A DNA stretch of 64,000 bases from Scilla litardierei (Eukaryota; Streptophyta; Magnoliopsida; Asparagales; Asparagaceae), in NCBI GenBank assembly GCA_030789695.1, contig CM061141.1, positions 279,627,871 through 279,691,870 of the forward strand. Reading direction: 5' to 3'. The notes below the pieces were generated by a model. It saw only the letters and a list, made by a program, of their open reading frames with translations, had not been told where the DNA came from and did not search any database. How positions within the stretch are numbered: position 1 is the stretch's first letter; each line of letters begins with the position of its first letter. The translations under genes were made by a program, and so were the position numbers. Shown here piece by piece: positions 1 through 10,746 of the stretch.

Positions 1-1330
1 TTGCTCAAGGCTATCAGCAAGAAGAAGGTATCGATTTCGAATAATTTTTGCCCCCGTAGCTAGATTAGAAGCTATTAGATTGCTTTTAACTTTTGCATCT
101 CATAAGAATTTTAAATTATTTCAAATGGATGTTAAAAGTGCATTTTTAAATGGAATTATTAATGAAGAAGTTTATGTTTCTCAACCACCCGGTTTCATAC
201 ATGATAAATTTCCAAACCATATTTTAAAACTTAAGAAAGCGTTATATGGGTTGAGACAAGCTCCTAGAGCTTGGTATGATCGACTCAAAACCTCTTTTGG
301 GATTTAGGTTTTAAAAGGGTGAAGTTGATTCAACTCTTTTTATTAAGGATTATGAAAATGACATCCTTGTAATTCAAGTGTATGTAGACGATATTATATT
401 TGGTTCTACTAACTTTAATCTTTGCCAAGAATTTTCTAAGTCTATGAAGGATGAATTCGAAATGAACCACATGGGTGAGCTCATTTACTTCCTTCGACTT
501 CAAATTCGGCAAATGAAGGATGTGACTTTCATACATCAAACCAAGTACACCGATGAGCTTATCAAGCGATTCGGGATGGAATCGTCTTCAAGCAAAAGGA
601 CCCCATAAGTACGACAACCCATATACACAAGGATATGAACGGAAAAGATGTAGACGTTCGTCTATATCGAGGTATGATCGGTAGGTTACTTTACTTAACC
701 GCTAGTAGGCCCGATATTATGTTTTCTGTATGCCTTTGTGCTAAATATCAAGCTAGACCTAAAGAGTCACACTTGATTGCGGTTAAACGAATTTTTTGTT
801 ACCTCAATCAATCACTAGATTATGTGTTACTTTACCCTAAGTCTAGCACATTTGAGTTAATCTCATATAGTGATGCCGACTTTGCCGGATGCAAATCCGA
901 TAGGAAGAGTACTAGTGTCACTTGCCATTTTCTAGGAAATTTCCTAGTTTCTTGGTTTTCCAAGAAACATAACTTGCTATCATTGTCCACGACTGAAGCA
1001 GAATATATTGTCGTGGGTCTTGTATGTGCACAAGTTCTTTGGATGAGACACACTCTTAAGGACTATGGTGTCAATTGTGATACTTGCGCTATCATGGTTG
1101 ATAACCAGATTGCTATTTGTCTTTCCAAGAATCCGATAAATCACTCATGTACCAAACACATAGATGTGAGACACCATTTTATTAATGATCATGTAGCTAA
1201 GAAGGACATCATCTTAGAGTACATTGAAACCCAAAAACAAATCGCCGACATCTTCACTAAACCTCTTAAAGAATATTCATTTGTGAGGTTGCATGGAGAA
1301 TTAGGGATTATGGGTGAATGTGAATTGTAG
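1..1330 (+). pseudogene. S1 pol remnant: reverse transcriptase and RNase H
   Basis: This is the C-terminal half of a Ty1/copia polyprotein. Reverse transcriptase copies element RNA into DNA and RNase H removes the RNA strand. Visible motifs are [10 protein letters not shown] and [16 protein letters not shown] (positions 80-307), the catalytic YVDD box (378-608), and RNase H motifs [26 protein letters not shown] and [10 protein letters not shown] (635-1330). The frame is broken by a stop near position 42, a frameshift near 300 and another break near 605. The protein end (LGIMGECEL) aligns with the end of S2 pol (LGIMGESEI), so the C-terminus is native. No active enzyme can be made from it. Confidence 0.93.
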
Positions 1331-1599
1331 GAGTTCATTCTTTCATGTTATATCATGCTTGAACTCATATCATCATTTTTACTTCTCTTCATTTGATAAA
1401 TTATATGTTTCACATATGTTTGTTTTAAGAGATGTATTTGAGATTTTGATGATTTCGATAGTTTGGATTGATTTACGAGTTTTGTACGTTAATCTATAAT
1501 ATTTTGATATTGATTTCTTGATTAGATTTGTGTTAAGTATAGGTTCTAGGGTGAGTTGTCTTTATCCTCAGTATTTTAACCTCACTGTGCATTTGTGAA

Positions 1600-1945
1600 C
1601 CAGGACAGACGACTGTCATTCCTTCGACAGTCGACTGCCCAACTCTATTTTCTCATACAGTAGATTGTATTTTCGCACAGGCGACTGATGAATATTTTAC
1701 AGTCTACTATCTGTTCGACAGGAGACTGTAATTTGGTCATCAGGCACCTGTCCAAATCTTCAGAGGTCTCTATTTTTATCATCATATTTTTGATTCTCTG
1801 TCAGTCGACTGATGTGTAAGTTACAATCGAATGTCTCTCCTATAGGCGACTATGAATTACTCAATAGTCGACTGCCTGTCAACCTAAGCCTATTTCTATC
1901 TTATCAACCATTCGACTGACGATTGTTCATCGATTGACTGTCAAC
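1600..1945. repeat. S1 internal palindrome array (CAGTCGACTG type)
   Basis: A series of variants of the palindrome CAGTCGACTG starts about 270 bp after the RNase H stop, for example near 1627, 1801 and 1868, with decayed copies such as CAGGCGACTG and CAGTCTACTA between them. Copies often face each other across roughly 15-20 bases. The same motif recurs in the S1 LTR (4058-4860). S2 has an array of a different motif at the equivalent place (39020-39410). Function is unknown. Confidence 0.85.
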
Positions 1946-2008
1946 AAATGTGGCGGTTCGTTAAATTGATCTGAGCTGTCGATTTTTCGATCCAACGGTC
2001 CAGATTCT

Positions 2009-2785
2009 TTGGACCCCTTCTTATATCTTCGAGAGCCATCGATTCGTTTTAGATTTTCTCTCTCATCCGACGCTTCTTCCCTCATCTTCCTTATTTCGAA
2101 TTCTACTGTTGCTGTCGATTTCTCTCCGATTCGAATCCCCAGTCTCCGATCACTCCCTCCAATCATTCGATTGCTAGGTCGACTGTCTCCTTCTCCATCG
2201 TTCTCCTTGGATTAGGTATCTTCATCGATTATCAGTCGTTTGTGCCCTAGTCGCTTTCGATCGATCTTCATGGAACCTGCTAGTCTATCGTCTTCAGGGG
2301 AGTATTTGGGTATCTTCATTACTGGCCATATTCCCTCTACCTCCGTTGCTGAACCCACTCCTCCTCCTGCTGACCAGCCACCCTCTTCTCCACTGTCTGT
2401 TCCGCTCGAAGAGTTTCTCCTTGCTTAGATGTGTGACCAAGTTTCTTCACTCGAACCGCAAGTTTCCATCATGGATCAGAAGATCTAGCTTCTCCTTGAG
2501 CTTCAGTATAATTAGTTCCTACATTAGCGCTTTCCTATCCCGGCCGCCCTCCAAGACATGTTTCCTGCTTCCGAGGATTCTCCCCATTCTGTTGTCCCTC
2601 CTCCTCCAGGCTTTGAGCATTTGTCTACTGATATTGTGCCCACTATACCTGTTCACGTGGAGTCTCCTGTCGGTGCATCGTCATCCAAGCAGAAGTCTCG
2701 TGTGTACCTGACTCATCGCTCTACCAGATTGATGTTCCGTCGGTTTGGTCGCCCTTCAGACCCATCTGTCATCCAGATTGACTGA
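2009..2785 (+). pseudogene. S1 third ORF (ORF3/env-like), shortened remnant
   Basis: Between the palindrome array and the 3' untranslated region lie short open stretches rich in Ser and Pro (2240-2428 and 2558-2785). They occupy the place of the 551-residue ORF3 of S2, which also has Pro/Ser/Ala-rich parts. The last stretch ends with a run containing RPSDPSVIQID and a stop, about 890 bp before the LTR. In S2 the ORF3 stop lies about 970 bp before the LTR, so this stop may be the native end. The segment is about half the S2 length, which suggests an internal deletion plus frameshifts. Position is the main evidence; I see no strong residue match. Confidence 0.45.
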
Positions 2786-3655
2786 TGCTGACTGATGCTG
2801 TTTTAGACAGACTCACCATAGGATCTTTTTGTTTTTATGGTTTAAGTGTCTGTGTATATCTTGTTGTTTTGTATTCTGATGTATGGATGATGTATGTATG
2901 ATGATCATCACTTTTGTTGATGTACATGGAGTAATAGATGTATTTTGTATTCTTGTATCTTTGGATTATATATATATATATATATGAAAATGCATTTACT
3001 TCATATTCTGTTTCACACATTGTCTCATTGTGTATGTTAATTGTGTGAAAATTGTGAAATTGTCTCTTTGTATGCTATCTCATATATATAATGTGATTTG
3101 AGACGTTTTTCTCATTTAGTTTGTAATGTTGATATTGGATTCTTGTTCCTTTAGTCAACAAAGATTTCTTATGTTTTATGAGTTTTTGATATGTATATCA
3201 ATGAGATGCCCTTTTGTGATTAGCTTTTCTCCGAAAATTTATTGGCATCACTTTTGATATACATTCTATCTTTAGACTCTCATGATTGTTTTAGTTATTA
3301 TTTAGCACTATTGTTGTTGTTATTCTACTCCCACCTTTTTGGATAATGCCATAGGAGGAGAGAAATAAACATATCATAATTATGTGCTAAGTAAATTCTA
3401 ATTATAAACTTGAATCTAAGATTGAAGTTACCTCAGATTCAGGGTGAGTAAGATATAATGAACTTGAATTATAAAATCCGAGATTTCAAGATTTCAAGAA
3501 AATCATTCCATTCTTGCATATATTACTAATTTGTTTCAATTGGTCAATAGATGCCCTTATATTCAATGACTAACTTGATTGGCATCTATGCAGGGGGAGT
3601 AAGTTTTCTTTAAGCACAATTATTTATCTTTTTGTTTATGTTCGTTTTCATCATC
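2786..3655 (+). other. S1 3' untranslated region with repeated purine tracts
   Basis: AT-rich, no coding potential. It holds a short TA microsatellite near 2971-2986 and several purine-rich tracts resembling the final polypurine tract, including GGAGGAGAGAAA near 3353, AGGGTGAGTAAGAT near 3438 and CAGGGGGAGTAAG near 3591. Equivalent tracts occur in S2. Multiple polypurine tracts before the 3' LTR are a described Sirevirus trait. Confidence 0.7.
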
Positions 3656-3669
3656 AAAAAGGGGGAGAA
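3656..3669 (+). promoter_or_regulatory. S1 polypurine tract
   Basis: AAAAAGGGGGAGAA lies directly before the LTR start TGTTGAGTATTGG. The S2 tract and LTR start read almost the same on the minus strand. It is expected to prime plus-strand DNA synthesis. Confidence 0.9.
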
Positions 3670-5616
3670 TGTTGAGTATTGGACTTCTCCCTATTTAGTG
3701 TTAATAATGAGCAAACATAAATACTTGTGACTAATCCCCTATTTGCAGTTAATCCATTGCCTAAGCATATCTTGAAGATCAATTAGCAATGGATGTCACT
3801 CAAAGATCAATGAAAGCAAGAAAAGTGGATTGGATTATCAAAGATGGTGATTGAAGCTTCTAGAAGAATTCAAGCTTATACTTTGGATAGAAGAGAGAGT
3901 TCTACAAGATGTAATCTTCTTTTTCTCTTCTAGTATGTAGCTTAGAAGTAGAAATATGTTGGAGCACACACACATCTTCATTACAGTCTTAGGAAATCGG
4001 TAGATCAATTTTCCTTACACTCTAATTCATAATTCTCAAGAATGTGCATGTTGTGATTTCAACAGTCGACTGATGAACAATTTATAGTCTCTTGTCTAAA
4101 AACAGTCGATTGTGATTTGTTCTACAGTTGCCTGTTATGCACATACTTAATCAGTTGATTTTTGGGCTTTCTAAGCTTTAACTCTTTCTGGCGACTGCTG
4201 TACATTTTACAAGTGCCTGTCTAAGAGACATTCGTCTGTATTTGTTAATCAGTCGTCTGTCTATCTTCAGCCCAAAGATCATTTTCATATTCATCTTACC
4301 AGTCGACTTGTGTTGTATTTACAGTCGCCTGTCCTGTCCAAGGCACAGTCGATTGTAAATGCTTCAACAGTCGCATGTGCATGATTACTATGCAGCATGA
4401 TTACTATGCAGAACTTGCTCTCTGGAATATTTCTAGTTCTAGTGCCAGTCGACTGATGTTGTATTTACAGTCTCATGTCCATGGAACATTCAACTGTCAA
4501 TGCTTCAACAGTCGTCTGTCTTTGAGCTCTCTGCAGACTCAGCTCTCTGGAAAATGTCAGTGTTTGTGACAATCGACTAATGTTGGTTGCACAGTCGCCG
4601 GCCCATTGCACAAGCGCATGTGTGTTCCACATCAGTCGCATATCCTGTCTTCCCAGAATTTTCCAAGACTTTCTTAGCTTACCCATGTTGCGGCCAGTCG
4701 CCTGTAGAAGTAATTACAGTCGCATGTTGGATTTACAGTCGACTGTCTTCTCTTCACCAGTCGATTATCCACCTTGTAAGTTACCATTTGAATTCTCACC
4801 AACCCTCTGACATAGTGCAGCAGTCAGTTGTGTTTTGTTCAACAGTCGATTGTCGCATGTGCAAATTCTATCTGTTGGCTTTTTCTCCACGGATTTCAAT
4901 GGGGTTTTTGGGGATTCTGTTTGATGGACTTGAGAAACCAATACAGGCTGCCTCTACTGTTCCATTGAGGGGTTAGCAACTTACTCAACCATTCAAGCTT
5001 TTAATCCTCCTTGATCAAATCTCTCAAATCCTAAAGCCCTAGAATTCCAATCTTTTAGTCTCTTTCTATCCAACCTAGAACCAAAGAGAAATCTTCTACG
5101 CAATTGGTGCTATCAAGAGAAAGGGCTTTCCTCTCTTCCAAAAGAGACTTCAATAATACACACTTGCTCCTTCAAGTTCTACTTCAAGGCATAGGTGATT
5201 GTAAGTGTTCTCATTTAATATTTCATTACTTTCGTTATTAGATTAACTCTCGGGTTGTGAGAGTGTTTTGCTTACTTCCAAGTTATGGGAGTCAAGGACA
5301 TCGAGTGTACTTCGATATCACTTGTAGGGTTGCTACAAGTGGGTTTAAAGGAAACCTCAAGTTAGGGTTCTAACTTGAGTATCCGGTGATATCCGGGTGA
5401 AAGGGACGTAGGATTACCAGAAACAAGTCGGAAGTTGACTTTGGAATCCGAACCCTTGAAACATCATTGTGTTTGCATTTTTTCATTTTTAGGGTTTATT
5501 TTCATTCCGCATTAATTGTTGGTTAGGAATTTAATTTGGTGTAATTATCATTTTAAATTGTATAAACACTATTCATCCCCCCTTATAGTGTTTTCCTCAT
5601 AGCCAGGGACCTTACA
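3670..5616 (+). repeat. S1 3' LTR
   Basis: It runs from TGTTGAGTATTGG after the polypurine tract to CAGGGACCTTACA. Both ends match the S2 LTR ends (TGTTGAATATTGG and GTAGGGCATTACA), including the block before the end with AACACTATTCA and a C run. Length is about 1947 bp against 1739-1740 in S2. The section around 5230-5470 (GGGACGTAGGATTACC, AACTTGAGTATCCGG) also matches S2. Positions 4058-4860 carry an array of CAGTCGACTG variants where S2 has an unrelated motif. I did not find a clear TATA box. A short ORF track in the U3/array zone has no coding meaning. Confidence 0.88.
4058..4860. repeat. S1 LTR palindrome array (CAGTCGACTG type)
   Basis: About twenty full or decayed copies of CAGTCGACTG and its half-sites (such as ACAGTCGCCTGT and CAGTCGATTGT) are spread over 800 bp, often paired across 15-20 bases that include TTTACAG or TTCAACAG. 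Many copies differ from the palindrome at the CpG, as TG or CA, the change expected when methylated cytosine deaminates. Confidence 0.87.
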
Positions 5617-7278
5617 AGTGTTTTGTGCATAAATGAGTGATAAGCTCCAAATTCTTATGATAATCCAAATATGCGCATAATGAAGATAAATTAGATATGA
5701 AATATACACAAAAAATGCCCATGAATTAGGTGGATAAGTATGCAATATTCAAACAGAATCAAATAGCCAAACACAAACAAGAACGATATACCCTTGTTCG
5801 GCCAACCCTAGGACTACATCCCGCATCCATTTAACCACTCTCACTAAGAGAGCAAAGTGCCTCAACTTGAGGGCTTCTATGTCATGCCTCGCTCTCCCAA
5901 ATACAGAGATACGTAGCTGACAAGGCCGCTGTAGTATTCAGACACTGGGCTTCGAGCCTCTAACATCCAAATACTACTAGGCATTACTTGTGATTAAAGT
6001 TAAACTACACATACATGCCACTACAACATACTGGAATAGTACAGAAACTTAAGGTAAAGTGCTCCAACAAATTTAAATCCATAAGTACTGATAAGGAAAT
6101 ACTAAACTGCATCATATAAACAAAATTACATCATATATACTCCGAACTGTACATTGGGTACAAAAAGTACAAAAGTGGGGTAAAATCCAAAAGATTACCC
6201 TAACCCACAAAAACAAACAAAAAAGGATTCCACACCCGGGACAACACACTCTCCAATATGCCCTAGGGAAATCTAACTAAACAAAATCACCATTGATTGT
6301 CTCTATTTGTACCTCAGAAGATGGAGTGGTCTGCTGAGTAAGAATCTACACCGTCGTATCTACTCATGAACATGAAAATTATAGATGAGACACGTCAACA
6401 CGTGACCCATTAGGAAAACTAACTAAACTAGGCAGTACCCAGTTTCAGAACCGGACTACCTATCTAAAGGGTCGGTCTGCTGAAATAAAAAGGTTCACAG
6501 AATGTTTATAAATGAAACATACCACATCATGCATGCAAGTACTGAATTTAAAACTGAGAAACATGAAGTAATAGCATCCAAAAGTTGGTATCAGTTAATT
6601 TAATAGTAATGAGTAAATATTCGGAAACCCTTGTAAATTATAGGACACTTAAGGAGCTAGACTTCACCCATTGTGGGTGAACATAGTGGTAACCCAAACA
6701 GCGACATGAGCACTATATGGGCCTCTTATAACCCCCCCATTTCGGGAGTGAGATGGTGAAACTTTTCTATCTCATGGTGCATCACGAGTACACCCATGGG
6801 CCTCTCTAACCATGCTCACTCCCCTTGCATGCTGTCGGGAGTGCGAGTGAGACTACAACTCTATGTCCACTCCTTAACGCCTACTCTTTGCACGTGTTTC
6901 TCCCAAACCCACATCGGGAGTTTCACTCATTTTAGAATGGACTGAACACTCCAGAACATTTACACTCATCTCACCCTCAGTTTATCAATTATTGCATCGA
7001 GTGTTTTTTTTTACGGTCTTAATTACCGCTTCCTTGTCATCATATCATGAACATCTCTTTATGTTCATTATTCACTTTCATTATTCTTTTGTTCATGATT
7101 AATTCTCCACATATTACAATTTCAATAGTAGCATGAAACTTCTATCTTGCATGAGTAACATGTAATCACATAATGGTGTTATCTCTCACAATTTCTAAAT
7201 ATGGAGCTCAAGCATAAAAACTGAAATGTCATGGCATGATTTTCATGATGTGCATCATTAACGTGAGATATTTATTTC
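5617..7278. other. Unassigned stretch without a gene
   Basis: No ORF with recognisable domains on either strand. The text has no clear LTR boundary. Around 6740-6930 there are repeated GGGAGT/ACTCCC words (for example CGGGAGTGAGATGG and GTCGGGAGTGCGAGTGAGA), which could be decayed repeat DNA. It ends at an assembly gap. It may be part of a degraded retrotransposon, but I cannot assign a family. Confidence 0.5.
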
Positions 7279-7778
7279 NNNNNNNNNNNNNNNNNNNNNN
7301 NNNNNNNNNNNNNNNNNNNNNNNNNNNNNNNNNNNNNNNNNNNNNNNNNNNNNNNNNNNNNNNNNNNNNNNNNNNNNNNNNNNNNNNNNNNNNNNNNNNN
7401 NNNNNNNNNNNNNNNNNNNNNNNNNNNNNNNNNNNNNNNNNNNNNNNNNNNNNNNNNNNNNNNNNNNNNNNNNNNNNNNNNNNNNNNNNNNNNNNNNNNN
7501 NNNNNNNNNNNNNNNNNNNNNNNNNNNNNNNNNNNNNNNNNNNNNNNNNNNNNNNNNNNNNNNNNNNNNNNNNNNNNNNNNNNNNNNNNNNNNNNNNNNN
7601 NNNNNNNNNNNNNNNNNNNNNNNNNNNNNNNNNNNNNNNNNNNNNNNNNNNNNNNNNNNNNNNNNNNNNNNNNNNNNNNNNNNNNNNNNNNNNNNNNNNN
7701 NNNNNNNNNNNNNNNNNNNNNNNNNNNNNNNNNNNNNNNNNNNNNNNNNNNNNNNNNNNNNNNNNNNNNNNNNNNNNN
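7279..7778. other. Assembly gap (500 N)
   Basis: Exactly 500 undetermined bases, the same size as the other two gaps, so probably a placeholder. The first 628 bp of the 5' LTR of element A should lie here, so the true missing sequence is longer than 500 bp if that LTR is whole. Confidence 0.95.
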
Positions 7779-9151
7779 TTTGGGTGATCTCTTATTTTTC
7801 TAGCATCGGCATCGTCGTTATCTTTCCAACGATAGGTCGCATGCCCAAATCCGATTTTTCTAGATTTTTCTGGAATTTTCTGAGCGCAACTATGTGCTGA
7901 ATTTGGCTGTTGTCTGAAATCTCACTTCAACCGATCGGTTGGGAGTCCAACCGATCGGTTGGAGTCAATTTCAGTTTCTGTCGAGTTTCTGTTTATCCCA
8001 CCCGATCGGGTGAGTTTTCACCCGATCGGGTGGGCCTGTTTTGACAGTTTTGAACCCGACCCAAGAGGGTTTTTGAGGGGTTTTAAATAGGGGTTGGGGG
8101 CACGACTTGGAGAGGATCCTCCTCTAGTTTTTAGGGCTTTTTCAGCCCCTTTATTGGGAGGCTTAGGGTAGATTAGATTAGGTCTTTTGGTTAATAAATC
8201 TTGTATTGGATTGTTGGATTCGAATCAAGATAAGTATTTCTTTCTCTTGTTCTCCATTTTTTGTGTTGTATTTCTTTTGCTTCATGATGAATATTTGTGT
8301 GTGTTTTGTGTTGTTTGGTTATATGTTTTTCATCATGGAGTAGTATTGATAAACCCTAATACGGGTTAGGGTAGGATTGTTGCTTGGGAATTTACATTAG
8401 ACTTGGTTGCATGGCACGTGTTCGATGAAATGTGTCAATGGGGATTTCTAGCAATCTGGGTCCAATTCGTACGGCAACACACTAGATGTGTTGGGGATTG
8501 GGGTCCGGTTCTTGTCCTGTCAAGATCCGCTTCGATGTATTGCTAGAAATCACATTTGACCTATTTGGCCATTAGGGTTACGTGGGGGTGTTTCATTGTC
8601 ATCGGCGGGAAAAAGACCGCCTTTGACCGTCGGGCCGAGGGGGAATAAACTTGGCGGTTGACTCCCTAGCCATAGCTCACGCCCCCAGCGTAGACATCGA
8701 GTCCTCGCGCGTGGGAGCGGCTTGGACGAAGTGTTGGGAGATATCATTGTGGCCTTAATGCTCCCGGTTGCGGAAGGTGTTTATGGACACGGGAGTGCCC
8801 ACCGTCCGGAACCGGGTAGGCCTAGCGTGCTTGGCACCGACCGGAATATCGGGCCATGGATGCTAGGTACCACCTTTTGGGGCAATGTCTCACCCTGGAT
8901 CAAGTCAAATGCCAAGTGTCATGAGTGCTCTAGCCCGTGTTAGCGGGGATTCATTTCGTGTCTTTTTCATTTCTTTCTTTTATTTCTACACTTCCACCCA
9001 TATCATCCGCGTAGCTAGCACACGACCTAGGCGAGGCTAGTAGCCACTCAAGCCATCCACCTCTCTGTGTTCGATATACCCGCACCCTACACTAACCGTG
9101 CACTTGCGGTAAAACGACACCGCGCCCATACCGTAAACGGGGCGCCGGTCA
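7779..9151 (+). repeat. A 5' LTR (left end lost in gap)
   Basis: Collinear with 13165-14537 without indels. It carries the palindrome pairs CAACCGATCGGTTG (near 7927-7963) and CACCCGATCGGGTG (near 7999-8033), then a TATA-like TTTTAAATAG at 8081-8090. The end reads GGGCGCCGGTCA, followed by six bases and the primer site. Short ORFs here recur in both LTR copies only because the LTRs are duplicates. Confidence 0.93.
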
Positions 9152-9157
9152 AGTTTT

Positions 9158-9175
9158 TGGCGCCGTTGCCGGGGA
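9158..9175 (+). promoter_or_regulatory. A primer binding site for tRNA-Asp
   Basis: TGGCGCCGTTGCCGGGGA is complementary to the 3' end of plant tRNA-Asp with its CCA tail. tRNA-Asp priming is typical of Athila elements. Confidence 0.88.
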
Positions 9176-9393
9176 GGCGTTCGGTTTGATATTAGCTTAG
9201 CTTGGGTTCGTTAGACTACGCATAAAAACACAAAAAAAAAATCTTTTTCTTTTTTTTATTTTTTATTTTAAAAATATTCAATAACCAAGAAATTTTTCCC
9301 CACCATTATATTATCTTTTTGTTATTTTCTTGTGCTATTGACGCTCCTCTCTAGTTTTCTTATTTTTGTTGTCCAGGTATCTTTGATATTGCC

Positions 9394-10746
9394 ATGTGGA
9401 GATCAGATTTCGATGCTCAGATGAGAGGCTACAATCCCTATTCATTTTTGGTTTGTGAGACTTGTGGGATGGCGGGGCACGTGTATTATGATTGCCTTGA
9501 GAGCCTCCCCCCACACCAAGGCCATACATTTTCCCACAACCATAACCCAAACACCTCCCATCCATTTCCTCAGCCTTATATCCCTCCACCACCACAAGAA
9601 GAATCAAGTCTCGTATCTCTCCTTGAAGGTGCCTTGTTTAATCAAGGCCAATTCTTACAAAACGTGATATTACCAATCACCGAGCCGACACCGAGGAGAG
9701 AGGATGAAGGAGAGGATATACCCACTTTCATGGTTGAGACCACCATGCCATCGGCCACCATAGACACATCTCATACCGATGCCCCAATTTTCCCACACTA
9801 CCACTTGGATGACGAAGCATTTTTTGATGATGATAGTGAGGATGGGGAGATTTCTCTAGGATCTGTGGGAGAGACTTGTCATCTTTATTTGGATACCCCA
9901 TATGAGTCCTACGAGAGCACCGAGGAGACCACAGAGCTTATGCATACCGGCGAGGAGGATGTACGTGAGGACGACGACACCACGACCACATACGAGTGGT
10001 CCGCTCCACATCCACCTCCACAGCCATCTCTGTCACAGCTTCCTCCTTGGTCGGTGGTCAACCATGAGGATGTCATTCAGGACATCGGGCAGATGGTGGA
10101 GCATGAGCATATCGTCGAGGAGGATGTGCATGAGGGCTTGGATACGATGGTCCACTCCATGGAGCCCGAGCCACTTCTACCTCTACCGTCACGCTCCACT
10201 TCTTCTGCGCATGAGCATCTACTTGAGCATATTGCCCCTATTCAGGGAGATTTTCATACTCACTCTCACTCCACATTTAAGTCTCGCTTTTCACATCCTA
10301 TTCCTTTAGACTTATATATTTTTGACACACCATATCTCTCGCAAGACACAGGATCGAATTCCCTTGAGGTATGTTGCGGTGTGTCACCACCTGGAGAGCC
10401 ACTTCTTATGGAGAGCGAGGATTTGGTCGTCGCTAGTATAGAGGATAGCGACCCATTCTCAGGGAGTATTCGTCACACTTTCACTATTTTTCCATCTTAT
10501 TTTGACGATTATCTCTGGGATACTTTTATTTTGGGGAAAGATTTTTTGCCATGGACTAATGCACCTCGTCCTTTGCAGGTCGCAGGTGGACACCTACGAG
10601 GGATGCTTGGAGGTGCATTGCTTGGGTCCATTAGCACACGTGGCACAGCGCTTCTGGCGGAGCCACAGAAGGAGCAGTTAGAGCAGCTACCTGCCCCACT
10701 TCAGATCTTGGATCCGCCTATGCTCAGGTGTATCCTAATCCAGTAG
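9394..10746 (+). CDS. A gag-like acidic protein with a CCHC zinc knuckle
   Basis: An uninterrupted 450-residue frame and the only good gene in element A. Near the N-terminus (about residues 27-40) is CETCGMAGHVYYDC, which fits the CX2CX4HX4C zinc knuckle of retroelement Gag proteins that bind RNA. The rest is rich in Pro, Ser, Glu and Asp, with acidic runs such as FFDDDSEDGEI near residue 150. The C-terminal third contains FDDYLWDTFILGKDFLPW and LRGMLGGALLGS. A similar pattern (SFSDDPFWNAF, then GALGVALLES) is seen in element E at 51956-52375. There is no N-terminal Retrotrans_gag domain like that in E, so this looks like the C-terminal part of an Athila-type Gag kept alone. Its role, perhaps RNA packaging in trans, is inferred. 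Confidence 0.75.
   Translation: MWRSDFDAQMRGYNPYSFLVCETCGMAGHVYYDCLESLPPHQGHTFSHNHNPNTSHPFPQPYIPPPPQEESSLVSLLEGALFNQGQFLQNVILPITEPTPRREDEGEDIPTFMVETTMPSATIDTSHTDAPIFPHYHLDDEAFFDDDSEDGEISLGSVGETCHLYLDTPYESYESTEETTELMHTGEEDVREDDDTTTTYEWSAPHPPPQPSLSQLPPWSVVNHEDVIQDIGQMVEHEHIVEEDVHEGLDTMVHSMEPEPLLPLPSRSTSSAHEHLLEHIAPIQGDFHTHSHSTFKSRFSHPIPLDLYIFDTPYLSQDTGSNSLEVCCGVSPPGEPLLMESEDLVVASIEDSDPFSGSIRHTFTIFPSYFDDYLWDTFILGKDFLPWTNAPRPLQVAGGHLRGMLGGALLGSISTRGTALLAEPQKEQLEQLPAPLQILDPPMLRCILIQ

Larger units (their letters stand above)
1..5616 (+). mobile_element. S1: 3' part of a Sirevirus-type Ty1/copia retrotransposon
   Basis: Seen in order on the plus strand: reverse transcriptase and RNase H remnant, a palindrome array, a shortened third ORF, purine-rich tracts, and an LTR that starts right after the last tract. 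The pol sequence, the end of RNase H and both LTR termini match the complete element S2 (34366-46831), so I place both in one SIRE/Maximus family. The 5' LTR, gag, protease and integrase lie left of the window. The next five bases after the LTR (AGTGT) should be one copy of the target duplication; the other is not visible. Several frameshifts and stops show it is inactive. Confidence 0.88.

Noticed and set aside
4058..4860. Regular short repeats that look like a CRISPR array
   Set aside because: The units are degenerate palindromes with uneven, non-unique spacing inside a plant LTR, and no cas genes exist here.
7236..7787. ORFs that run through the N gaps (also at 26521-27412 and 50059-50885)
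   Set aside because: Most of their residues are undetermined; they are artefacts of the gaps.
8187..8943. Short ORFs repeated at 13573-14329 with near-identical products
   Set aside because: They are duplicated because they lie in the two LTRs of element A; they overlap U3/R/U5 and have no domains.
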